Positions 1 to 6,028 are shown, numbered from the stretch's first letter. The stretch is DNA of 7,719 nucleotides from Chlorobiota bacterium (GCA_013152135.1 JAADGX010000118.1:1-7719); one strand, 5' to 3'. Translations and numbers: made by a program. Notes: generated from the letters alone by a model not told the origin.

Positions 1-99
1 CGCGTCACGCCAGGAAGGGGTGCGGGCTCACGTCGTCATTCTCTTGTATTGTAATTCGCCGCTTGTTTTAGTAGGTTTTACATAGGTATTCGGCTCTTT

Positions 100-104
100 A
101 AGGA
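100..104 (+). promoter_or_regulatory. Ribosome binding site of clpX
   Basis: AAGGA lies 8 bases before the ATG at 113 and supports that start codon. No convincing -35/-10 pair could be fixed in bases 1-99. TTG-like hexamers occur near 44 and 63, but their downstream partners match poorly, so clpX may also be transcribed from a gene to the left of the window. Confidence 0.6.
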
Positions 105-112
105 AATCACGC

Positions 113-1381
113 ATGAACTCTTCTTCTGGGAAAAAACCACCGACACCGGGAAACATCAAGTGCTCTTTCTGCGGCCGGTCCGCAAGCGAGGTGGACAGCA
201 TTATCGCCGGGCCCAACGTGTATATCTGCAACGTCTGCATTGCCAGCTCTGTCGATATCCTCAAGAACAACGTTGCCGCTTACAGCAACAAGACCGCGCG
301 CAAGGATCTTCCCACGCCGGTAGAGATAAAGCACAAGCTTGATGAATACGTCGTGGGACAGGAGCGCGCCAAGAAAATCCTCTCCGTCGCCGTGTACAAC
401 CACTACAAGCGCATCCAGAGCCTGGATTCCGCCGACCTGGACGAGGTGGAGCTGGAGAAGAGCAACATCGTGCTCATCGGGCCCACCGGCACGGGCAAGA
501 CCTTGCTCGCCCAGACCCTTGCTCACATTCTCGATGTGCCCTTCGCCATTGCCGACGCCACTACCCTGACGGAGGCGGGCTACGTGGGCGACGACGTCGA
601 AACCATCCTCGTTAATCTCCTCCAGAACGCCGAGTACAACGTGCAGCGGGCCGAACGGGGCATCGTGTACATCGATGAGCTGGACAAGATCGCCCGCAAG
701 AGCGAGAACCCTTCCATCACCCGGGACGTGTCCGGCGAAGGCGTCCAGCAGGCGTTGTTGAAAATCCTGGAAGGCACTATCGCGGGCGTGCCGCCCAAGG
801 GCGGGCGCAAGCACCCGGAGCAAGCGCTGATCAACATCAACACCAAGAACATCCTTTTCATCTGTGGCGGCGCTTTCGTGGACCTGGCGGAAATCGTGCA
901 GCGGCGCGTGGGCAAGAACCCCATCGGCTTCAGCGCCGAGATCATCAACAAGAAGGAGTACGACGAGGATTTGCTCATCGCCCAGGTCGAACCCGACGAT
1001 CTCCGGAAGTACGGGTTGATCCCGGAACTCATCGGTCGCATCCCGGTGGTCGCGGCCCTGCACTCGCTGGGCAAAGAAGCGCTGCTGAAAATCCTGGTCG
1101 AACCCAGGAACGCGATCATCAAGCAGTACAAGAAATTGTTCGCCATGGAAGGCGTGTCACTGGAATTCGATCCCGCTGCTCTCGAATACGTCGTGGAGGA
1201 AGCCGTGCAACGCCAGACCGGCGCGCGGGCTCTCCGCTCCATCCTGGAAAACCACATGCTGGAAATCATGTATAGCCTTCCTTCCCGCGACGACATCGTC
1301 CGTTGCTACATCACGCGGGAGACGCTGGAAAGCGGTGCCGAACCTCTCTTCACCTACGCCAAGAACAAGAAGATCGCTTGA
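113..1381 (+). CDS. clpX: ATP-dependent Clp protease ATP-binding subunit ClpX
   Basis: ClpX is the hexameric AAA+ unfoldase that feeds substrates into the ClpP protease in the cytoplasm. The 422-aa product has the family's usual length and layout. The N-terminal zinc-binding domain has Cys17, Cys20, Cys39 and Cys42. Walker A is GPTGTGKT (123-130), the pore loop is GYVG (156-159), and Walker B is IVYIDELD with D188 and E189. An RKH pore motif sits at 232-234, and the IGF tripeptide that docks on ClpP is at 271-273. A GAR sensor-2 motif lies in the C-terminal domain. The ATG start has a good ribosome binding site. clpP often lies directly upstream of clpX, but the 112 visible upstream bases show no recognisable ClpP C-terminus, and lon does not follow. 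The gene ends in its own terminator and faces the OLD-like gene. Identity is essentially certain. Confidence 0.98.
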   Translation: MNSSSGKKPPTPGNIKCSFCGRSASEVDSIIAGPNVYICNVCIASSVDILKNNVAAYSNKTARKDLPTPVEIKHKLDEYVVGQERAKKILSVAVYNHYKRIQSLDSADLDEVELEKSNIVLIGPTGTGKTLLAQTLAHILDVPFAIADATTLTEAGYVGDDVETILVNLLQNAEYNVQRAERGIVYIDELDKIARKSENPSITRDVSGEGVQQALLKILEGTIAGVPPKGGRKHPEQALININTKNILFICGGAFVDLAEIVQRRVGKNPIGFSAEIINKKEYDEDLLIAQVEPDDLRKYGLIPELIGRIPVVAALHSLGKEALLKILVEPRNAIIKQYKKLFAMEGVSLEFDPAALEYVVEEAVQRQTGARALRSILENHMLEIMYSLPSRDDIVRCYITRETLESGAEPLFTYAKNKKIA

Positions 1382-1416
1382 TCTTCGCGCGGAATTCGTC
1401 TCATATCGAGAAGAAA

Positions 1417-1447
1417 AGAAAAGCAGGTCGGGGGACCTGCTTTTCTC
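1417..1447 (+). terminator. Intrinsic terminator of clpX
   Basis: A perfect 13-bp stem (AGAAAAGCAGGTC with its complement) encloses a GGGG loop. The 3' arm ends in TTTTCT and the 5' arm is preceded by an A-rich run. It begins 36 bases after the clpX stop. The A-rich 5' side means it could also stop transcription arriving from the convergent OLD-like gene. Confidence 0.88.
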
Positions 1448-1480
1448 ATCAATGCGCGGCCGGGTTATTCACCGCGTCTT

Positions 1481-1535
1481 CGTGATTGCTGGTAAGTCGA
1501 TCAGGGCACACAACGGGACTTCCTCTGCAATCACG
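1481..1535. repeat. Long imperfect inverted repeat / hairpin between clpX and the OLD-like gene
   Basis: CGTGATTGC (1481-1489) is exactly complementary to 1527-1535. Inside it, GGTAAGTC (1491-1498) pairs with GACTTCC (1517-1523) with one bulged T. The result is about 16 bp of stem in two helices, an asymmetric T/TCT internal loop and an 18-base terminal loop. No T-run follows on either strand, so this is not a classic intrinsic terminator. It lies 34 bases downstream of the OLD-like stop codon, in that gene's 3' untranslated region. It could be an mRNA-stabilising hairpin, a factor-dependent stop, or a remnant of an inserted element; the sequence does not decide. Confidence 0.6.
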
Positions 1536-1540
1536 TTCTT

Positions 1541-1554
1541 GGGCGGCGTCGCCC
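1541..1554. other. Small GC hairpin just after the OLD-like gene
   Basis: GGGCG (1541-1545) pairs with CGCCC (1550-1554) around a 4-base loop. The hairpin is framed by a direct repeat GTTCTTGG at 1535-1542 and 1555-1562. On the minus strand it follows the OLD-like stop by 15 bases but lacks a T-run, so it is only a weak terminator candidate. Confidence 0.35.
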
Positions 1555-1568
1555 GTTCTTGGAGGAGG

Positions 1569-3455
1569 CTAGAACTGCACGGCATTGATGCGATCAAAAA
1601 GTGTTTCAAAATTACGTATAGTCGTTTCCGGAAGAAGCCGTAATCCCTTGTCCCGGAGCTGGTTCATGAAAGCCTGGGCCGGGTAGATGGCCTGGAACGG
1701 AATCGAGTACTTTTCCTCGAAGTGTTTCTCCAGGCGGGGGACGATGCGCGGGATGTTCCGGTCGAGCTTGCTGGTCAGCACCGGCTCCTGCACCTGGCTC
1801 TTGTACACGTCATTGACCAGCGCCAGGTAGAACGGCTCCTCGATGAGATCCTCGATGCCCGCTTCCGGCCGATCGAGAATCGACCCGAGGGGAATGATGT
1901 TGCCTTGTTTCAACAGGTGTTCCACGAACGACTGATCCACCTGGAATCCGAACTGCCGGGTCGAGGGGAGCATGACGATCTTGAGGCGGTGAGCAAAGAG
2001 CAGCGCCAGAAGCGAAGTGATGTTGCCGTTGCTTCCCAACGGGCTTATTGTAAAGGTGTTGCGCAAATGTGTCTTTCCCGAGGCCCGGAGCAGTTCGTTG
2101 AGCGATTGCAGGTACCAGTAGTCCGTCAGGTTTTCCACTACGACGGCCGATACATCCTTGAACAACGAGTGCACCGCGGAAAAACTGAACGCCGCCTGGA
2201 GCGGGAACAGGGCCTCGGCGTCCTTGGTGTTGAAATCAGTGCGAACAATGGTGCCGTGCCCGCTCTCTTCCACGATACGGATGTTCGTCAGGCTGTGCGT
2301 GTCCAGCATGAAAGGCGAGTGGGTGGTGTAGATGATCTGGTTCGTTTTCGACAGGCTGTCGAAAACGCGTATCAGGTCCGCCTGGGCCGAGGCGTGGAGA
2401 TTGATACCCGGCTCATCGAGCAGCAGGATGGTGTTCGAGTACTGCCCGTTGCTTTCCTGCATGAAGACGGTGAAGAAGCTGAAAAACCAGATGAATCCAC
2501 GCGACCGCTCGTCGAAGTTGATGGACACCCTGTTCTTCAAATCACGGATCATGATGGAGAGCACGTCGTTGTCGAGCTTGAACTGCGTTTCGTACTCCGA
2601 CTGGCTCCAGTATTCCGCCACTTTATCCGTGACGGCAATCGAAGCGGCTTCCATTTTGATCTGGCGATCCTCGAAAGAGGAACGAATATCGTCTGGCACG
2701 AGGTCCTCGAGCGTAATACCGGCCAGGTCGCACAACGTGAGAAACGTCCGGTCGGACTTGGAGAGCCTGCGTTCGCGTTTCCGCTGGATGATGTCGTTGA
2801 TGTAAATGGTTCCGTTCAGACTGGAGTACTCGTCGAAGTAGATGAACCGGGGGATGCGCTTGAAGATCTGTGTATCGAAGATGTACTTGGTGATGCCGAC
2901 ACGGAAGCGATTGCGGAGCGTTGCAGCCAGTTTGTCGATTTTCTCTTTCAACGCGGGATTGTCGGTGGATTCCTTGACGCTGTTCAGCGCTGCGATGCAC
3001 TGGGCCACGTCGTTGTACGAGAGATTTTTCGCGGCAAGCTCGGGGATGTGGGCGCTCACGAACTCCCGCAGGAATTTCTTCTCGTCCACGGCGTATTCGA
3101 ACGTCCGGGAATTGTCATAGTGTTTATGTACAATCACTTGCTCCGAAGTGAGGCACTTGACACCGAACGCCGCATTTATTTCCGTTATTTCTTTCCCAGC
3201 GAGATTGAAACGCGCCGAAACCACCATCTGTTTTTCCTTGTCACGGTCCGCGGCATACCGATCTCGCGGATACTCCTTGATGATGTTGAAGTACGAATCT
3301 TCTTCGTTGTATGGATTCAGCCGATGTAACGCACGCAGAAACGAAGTCTTTCCAGACTCGTTTTTTCCGACCAGCGCCGTCATACGGTTTATCCGAACCC
3401 ACCCCGAGTCCTTGATCCTCTTGTATTTTTGGATTCGAACTGCGTCAAGAAACAT
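1569..3455 (-). CDS. OLD-like AAA/ABC ATPase with degenerate TOPRIM domain
   Basis: This 628-aa protein has an ABC-type ATPase head split by a long helical insert (about 60-310), followed by a TOPRIM-like C-terminal region, the architecture of OLD-family ATP-dependent nucleases. Walker A is GKNESGKT (30-37). A signature-like SRG is at 318-320, Walker B LLLDEP has D347 and E348, and the H-loop TTHSPF has H379. The TOPRIM region starts near 437 with VVVENLTDYWYL (E441, D445), then SPLGSNGN (471-478) and IEDLI (534-538). The strand that should carry DxD reads MLPSTRQFG (495-503), so the metal-binding aspartates are missing. The ATG start has an excellent AGGAGG site. No GajB-type helicase, methylase or reverse transcriptase is adjacent, so it is solitary. 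Family members often act in phage defence or DNA processing; a defence role here is inference, and nuclease activity is doubtful. Confidence 0.85.
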   Translation of the reverse strand: MFLDAVRIQKYKRIKDSGWVRINRMTALVGKNESGKTSFLRALHRLNPYNEEDSYFNIIKEYPRDRYAADRDKEKQMVVSARFNLAGKEITEINAAFGVKCLTSEQVIVHKHYDNSRTFEYAVDEKKFLREFVSAHIPELAAKNLSYNDVAQCIAALNSVKESTDNPALKEKIDKLAATLRNRFRVGITKYIFDTQIFKRIPRFIYFDEYSSLNGTIYINDIIQRKRERRLSKSDRTFLTLCDLAGITLEDLVPDDIRSSFEDRQIKMEAASIAVTDKVAEYWSQSEYETQFKLDNDVLSIMIRDLKNRVSINFDERSRGFIWFFSFFTVFMQESNGQYSNTILLLDEPGINLHASAQADLIRVFDSLSKTNQIIYTTHSPFMLDTHSLTNIRIVEESGHGTIVRTDFNTKDAEALFPLQAAFSFSAVHSLFKDVSAVVVENLTDYWYLQSLNELLRASGKTHLRNTFTISPLGSNGNITSLLALLFAHRLKIVMLPSTRQFGFQVDQSFVEHLLKQGNIIPLGSILDRPEAGIEDLIEEPFYLALVNDVYKSQVQEPVLTSKLDRNIPRIVPRLEKHFEEKYSIPFQAIYPAQAFMNQLRDKGLRLLPETTIRNFETLFDRINAVQF

Positions 3456-3461
3456 CGTGAG

Positions 3462-3467
3462 CCTCCT
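3462..3467 (-). promoter_or_regulatory. Strong ribosome binding site of the OLD-like gene
   Basis: On the minus strand AGGAGG precedes the ATG at 3455 by 6 bases. This fixes the start and predicts efficient translation, unlike the weak or absent sites before the CYTH, HIT and ridA genes. Confidence 0.8.
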
Positions 3468-3622
3468 CTACATCATCCATGAAAAAACTTCAGTGTGTGC
3501 CCGGTTCAATAACATACACAGCCTGAATATAGATGGCGCGTCAACAGAAAGCCACGGTTTTTTTATCTTTCCGTGCAGAAATTACATTTAATGAAGGCGG
3601 AATGCCGGTGGAGGTGATTTTT

Positions 3623-3659
3623 GAGAAAAAATTTCTTCAACAGGATGAAATATTTTCTC
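3623..3659 (-). terminator. AT-rich hairpin, possible terminator of the NicO gene
   Basis: GAGAAAAAATTTC (3623-3635) and GAAATATTTTCTC (3647-3659) are complementary over 13 positions with one mismatch, around an 11-base loop. Read on the minus strand it lies 50 bases after the NicO stop, and its second arm contains a T6 run. The stem is almost all A-T and therefore weak. A protein-binding site is an alternative. Confidence 0.45.
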
Positions 3660-3708
3660 GCAAGTGGAGGTTGTACCGGATCAGGATGCCGGAAAAACGT
3701 GGATGTGT

Positions 3709-4383
3709 TTAAAGACCCAGGAAGGCGATGGCAATGCCGCACAGGAATATCGATGAGCCCGCAAGGGCGTGGCTGAAGCGGTTCAGCTTGCGCCAGGGCA
3801 AGAATTGCAGTCCCGTCGTTGCCAGGATGACCATACCCAGCATGGTGGAAATGGTCACTACGCCGAAAACCAGCGCTACGTACGCCACGGCCCATGTGCT
3901 TGCGGTCGCGGCCGGGTACATCAGGAGGGGAATCAATGGTTCACAGGGCCCGAGTACAAAGATCGTAAACAACACCCAGGGTGTTATGGAAACGCTGTCC
4001 CCCTCGTGCACGTGTGTGTGATCTTTCTGGTGGGTATGCTCGTGCTCATGGGCCTGGCCACCAAGGTGCAGGTGCGTGTGGGTATGAGGCTTGTTGCGGG
4101 ATGCCCTGCGGAAACCCCAGGCGGCGAGATCACCCCGATGCGCTTCGATCATCTCCAGCCTGGAAACTCCGATTCCCAGTGCAATCCCCACCAGTCCGAG
4201 AATCACCGAGCTTCCGACGTGCCCCACACCGCACGCGATGGTAATCCAGGTGGTCTTGGTCCGCGACCAGTTGCGGGCCTTTGCCATGACGATGAACGGC
4301 AGGTAATGATCGGGACCGGTGATGGTGTGGAAAAAGCCGATGGAGGCGGCAGTGACCATGAGGATGGTGAGCTCTTCGGACAT
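3709..4383 (-). CDS. NicO/UreH-like metal permease with His-rich loop
   Basis: This 224-aa inner-membrane protein has about six hydrophobic segments. The first segment carries HTITGPDH (19-26; H19, D25, H26), the H-x4/5-D-H type signature of Ni/Co permeases and UreH/RcnA relatives. H55 lies in GVGHVGSS and a conserved-looking GPCEPLIPL is at 145-153. Between the second and third segments a hydrophilic loop (100-126) holds eleven histidines, mostly in HTH/HEH alternation, as expected for binding Ni, Co or Zn. Databases may label such proteins 'UreH' or 'sulfite exporter TauE/SafE', but the His-rich loop favours metal transport. Direction (uptake or efflux) cannot be told from the sequence. No urease, hydrogenase or cobalamin genes are visible. 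It follows the HIT gene by 158 bases on the same strand but appears to have its own promoter. Confidence 0.8.
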   Translation of the reverse strand: MSEELTILMVTAASIGFFHTITGPDHYLPFIVMAKARNWSRTKTTWITIACGVGHVGSSVILGLVGIALGIGVSRLEMIEAHRGDLAAWGFRRASRNKPHTHTHLHLGGQAHEHEHTHQKDHTHVHEGDSVSITPWVLFTIFVLGPCEPLIPLLMYPAATASTWAVAYVALVFGVVTISTMLGMVILATTGLQFLPWRKLNRFSHALAGSSIFLCGIAIAFLGL

Positions 4384-4474
4384 TGGCGTCAGCCCTTGTT
4401 ATGAGTGGAAAAGCACCGTGTCTCGTGCCTCGATTATGTTACCGGAAAAATAAGATAAATTGATCGTTCTTACC

Positions 4475-4502
4475 AGAATATTCTTGGTTGCAAACAAACC
4501 AA
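4475..4502 (-). promoter_or_regulatory. Putative promoter/operator of the NicO gene
   Basis: On the minus strand TTGGTT (4497-4502) and TATTCT (4475-4480) form a 16-bp-spaced -35/-10 pair. The -35 box is one arm of a perfect 6-7-6 dyad (TTGGTT at 4484-4489, AACCAA at 4497-4502, + strand). The -10 box lies in a 10-bp palindrome AGAATATTCT (4475-4484). This stacking of symmetry on promoter elements suggests a repressor site, plausibly metal-responsive, but it matches no NikR or RcnR consensus that I recall. Confidence 0.45.
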
Positions 4503-4541
4503 CAGTGGTGTAACCCGTTTTCCACGCATGATCCTGTTCGT

Positions 4542-4886
4542 TCAACCCGGCGGCCAGTGCATATGTCTGCCGCCGAGAAGATGGAGATGAAGATGATCAA
4601 CCGTCTGTCCTCCCTGCCGCTTGCAGTTGAAAACCAGCCGGTAGCCCTGTGTCAAGCCAAGCTCTTCGGCGAGCGATTTCGCCAGCAGGATCATCCTGCC
4701 CACGAGGGACACGTCATCATCTTCAAGGTCATCGACGGAAGGAATGGGTTTACGTGGAACGATGAGCACGTGAACGGGCGCCTGGGGAAAGGCGTCGTGG
4801 AACGCCACGATTTCCTCGTCTTCGTACACGAAACGGGCGGGAAGCTCCCGGTCGATGATACGTTGAAAAATCGTCTTGTCACTCAT
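4542..4886 (-). CDS. HIT family nucleotide-binding hydrolase (Hint-like)
   Basis: A 114-aa cytosolic protein of the histidine triad family, which hydrolyses nucleoside phosphoramidates or related nucleotide conjugates. The triad HLHLHLLGG has H98, H100 (predicted nucleophile) and H102, preceded by NCKRQGGQTVDH. N-terminal landmarks are IFQRIIDRELPA, EDEEIVAFHDAFPQAPVH and LIVPRKPI. The usual 'PKKHI' reads PRKPI here, so an often-present histidine is replaced by proline. The Cys of 'FCKI' is also absent, so the extra zinc site of some members is not expected. The frame stays open far upstream, but the ATG at 4886 gives the standard Hint length and start; only a weak GGAA precedes it. A poor -35/-10 pair (TTGGAA/GATTAT) lies at 4944-4972. 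It is divergent from ridA, with 108 bases between their starts. Confidence 0.93.
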   Translation of the reverse strand: MSDKTIFQRIIDRELPARFVYEDEEIVAFHDAFPQAPVHVLIVPRKPIPSVDDLEDDDVSLVGRMILLAKSLAEELGLTQGYRLVFNCKRQGGQTVDHLHLHLLGGRHMHWPPG

Positions 4887-4965
4887 GGTGCCATTCCGAA
4901 CGGTGTGCGAAGAGATTGAGTGTTTCGTATCTTGCCCGGGAATGATAATCGACTTGCACGTGTCG

Positions 4966-4993
4966 TTTCCAATCCTTGTTCCATAAATATAGT
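4966..4993 (+). promoter_or_regulatory. Possible ridA promoter abutting the start codon
   Basis: TTTCCA (4966-4971) and TATAGT (4988-4993, 5/6 to the -10 consensus) are 16 bp apart. Transcription would begin near 5000, at the ATG at 5001, giving a leaderless mRNA. This agrees with the missing Shine-Dalgarno, but the -35 is weak. Confidence 0.35.
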
Positions 4994-4994
4994 G

Positions 4995-5387
4995 ATGACC
5001 ATGAATACAAACGAGAGAACGGTTTCCACCAAGAACGCCCCTGCGGCCATCGGGCCGTACAGCCAGGCGGTCAGGGCGGGCGATATGCTCTTCGTGTCCG
5101 GGCAGCTTGGCCTGGACCCCGCCAGTGGTGCCTTCGCAGCCGACGACGTCGCCGGACAGACACGCCAGGCGCTTGCCAACATGCGAGCTATCCTGGAGGC
5201 GGGAGGTTTCACCATGGAGGATGTCGCGCGCTGTACCGTGTTCCTGAAGTCCATGGATGATTTCGCGGCTATGAACGAAGTGTACGCGACGTTTTTTCCC
5301 TCCGATCCCCCAAGCCGCGCGGCAGTTGAAGTCAGTCGTTTGCCCAAAGATGCCCTCGTGGAAATCACCTGTATCGCTGTACGATAA
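4995..5387 (+). CDS. ridA: RidA family enamine/imine deaminase
   Basis: RidA hydrolyses the reactive enamine/imine intermediates made by PLP enzymes such as threonine dehydratase, protecting other PLP enzymes in the cytosol. The protein is 130 aa from this ATG, or 128 aa (the E. coli RidA length) from the second ATG at 5001. Numbering from 5001, it shows NAPAAIGPYSQAV with Y20, the FVSGQLGLDP block, the PPSRAAVEV segment with the substrate-binding arginine R106 (E. coli R105), and VEITCIA with E121 (E. coli E120). The reactive Cys that follows that arginine region in E. coli is Ala here. An upstream in-frame GTG at 4920 would add a non-conserved tail. No Shine-Dalgarno precedes either ATG, and the gene may be leaderless. 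It ends in a strong terminator shared with rrf2. Confidence 0.95.
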   Translation: MTMNTNERTVSTKNAPAAIGPYSQAVRAGDMLFVSGQLGLDPASGAFAADDVAGQTRQALANMRAILEAGGFTMEDVARCTVFLKSMDDFAAMNEVYATFFPSDPPSRAAVEVSRLPKDALVEITCIAVR

Positions 5388-5412
5388 ACGGCTTTTACAA
5401 GGGCGACCTTGC

Positions 5413-5447
5413 AAAAAGCCCCGGGTTGACAACCCCCGGGCTTTTTT
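5413..5447. terminator. Bidirectional intrinsic terminator between ridA and rrf2
   Basis: The stem is AAAAAGCCC-C-GGGTT against AACCC-CC-GGGCTTTTTT with a 3-base GAC loop. The mismatch is confined to a small internal loop. A T6 run follows on the plus strand and a T5 run on the minus strand, so it can end both convergent transcripts. It begins 25 bases after the ridA stop. Confidence 0.9.
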
Positions 5448-5492
5448 AATTCGTAAAGAAAGAGTGAAGTCCTGATAAAGCCGGAATGTCGT

Positions 5493-5945
5493 TTATTTCT
5501 TTATGATATCCGGAGTAAGAAGAGCCCGCGCCTCAGGGCTCATTTCGTAAGCCAGTTGCTCGATGGTTTTCTTCTTGACCAATGTTTTTATCTCTTCCCG
5601 GATGCGCTTCCATTCGTTATGCATGGGGCAGGCGGTATCGTCTTCGCATGGTTTAAAACCAAGAATACACTGCTCGTAATCGAATTCGCCGTCGATAACA
5701 TGAACAATATCATCCAGTGTTGCTTCCCTTCCTTTATCCGACATGGCGAATCCACCAGTCGGGCCCTTTGTGGATTTCAAAAACCCCTGTTTGCTCAGTG
5801 TTTGAAGGATCTTGCTGAGAAAAGAAGCGGGGAGTTCGAGGTCCTTGGCGATATCCTTTACCAGGATATTCTGGTTTTCCTGCTGGTTGGTGGCAATGTA
5901 CAGGATCGCTTGGATCGAATACTGAGCTGTTTTTGAATAGAGCAC
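5493..5945 (-). CDS. Rrf2 family transcriptional regulator with Fe-S-type cysteines
   Basis: A 150-aa DNA-binding regulator of the Rrf2 family (IscR/NsrR/CymR/RirA relatives). The N-terminal winged helix opens MLYSKTAQYSIQAILYIA. The recognition-helix region is LELPASFLSKILQTLSKQG (37-54) and the wing is STKGPTGGF (58-66). A long dimerisation helix follows. Three cysteines, C93, C100 and C106, are spaced CX6CX5C and followed by PMH. IscR and NsrR use CX5CX5C, so an iron-sulfur cluster sensing redox, NO or iron is likely but the subtype is open. The start is GTG at 5945 with AGAGGT at good spacing. It is monocistronic, converges on ridA, and has a sigma70 promoter and tandem repeats in its leader that suggest autoregulation. 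No isc/suf genes are adjacent. Confidence 0.92.
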   Translation of the reverse strand: MLYSKTAQYSIQAILYIATNQQENQNILVKDIAKDLELPASFLSKILQTLSKQGFLKSTKGPTGGFAMSDKGREATLDDIVHVIDGEFDYEQCILGFKPCEDDTACPMHNEWKRIREEIKTLVKKKTIEQLAYEMSPEARALLTPDIIKK

Positions 5946-5958
5946 GTGAATACCTCTA

Positions 5959-5985
5959 TAATGACTGTAGTGATTGTAATGACTG
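5959..5985. repeat. Three tandem 9-bp repeats in the rrf2 leader
   Basis: TAATGACTG (5959-5967), TAGTGATTG (5968-5976) and TAATGACTG (5977-5985) lie head to tail. The outer copies are identical and the middle differs at two positions. They sit 13 bases before the GTG start, between the promoter and the ribosome binding site, and on the minus strand include a secondary -10-like TACAAT. They are candidate operator subsites for the regulator itself. Confidence 0.7.
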
Positions 5986-6028
5986 AATAAAATGGATAAA
6001 CGGACAAAGCTACCTTTAATCCCGGAAA

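Larger units (their letters stand above)
3456..3708. other. AT-rich intergenic region between the OLD-like and NicO genes
   Basis: No credible small gene was found here. On the minus strand it holds a TTGACG -35-like hexamer and a TATATT hexamer, but they are only 7 bases apart, so no confident promoter for the OLD-like gene can be named. It also holds a T7 run near 3561 and the inverted repeat annotated separately. The stretch is clearly more AT-rich than the flanking coding DNA. Confidence 0.5.

Noticed and set aside
107..1063. 318-codon open frame on the minus strand
   Set aside because: It lies entirely opposite clpX, and its composition is that of a reverse-strand shadow.
1959..1990. 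Sequencing frameshift as the cause of the missing TOPRIM DxD
   Set aside because: The other two frames do not restore a DxD, and the downstream IEDLI motif is in the same frame as the upstream motifs, so a double frameshift would be needed.
1722..3329. 535-codon open frame on the plus strand
   Set aside because: It is antisense to the OLD-like gene, which has clear motifs and a strong ribosome binding site. The translated shadow has no recognisable domain; long antisense frames are common in GC-rich DNA.
1569..3455. Gabija (GajA) or retron-associated ATPase system
   Set aside because: No UvrD-like GajB, reverse transcriptase or HNH partner lies on either side of the gene.
1504..3504. GGGCACACA found in opposite orientation on the two flanks of the OLD-like gene, as possible terminal inverted repeats
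   Set aside because: A single 9-base match, not extended on either side, is expected by chance in a window of this size, and no target-site duplication accompanies it.
4887..5432. N-terminal extension of the HIT gene to 5432
   Set aside because: It would run antisense through ridA. The extra residues are not HIT-like, and the ATG at 4886 gives the family's normal length.
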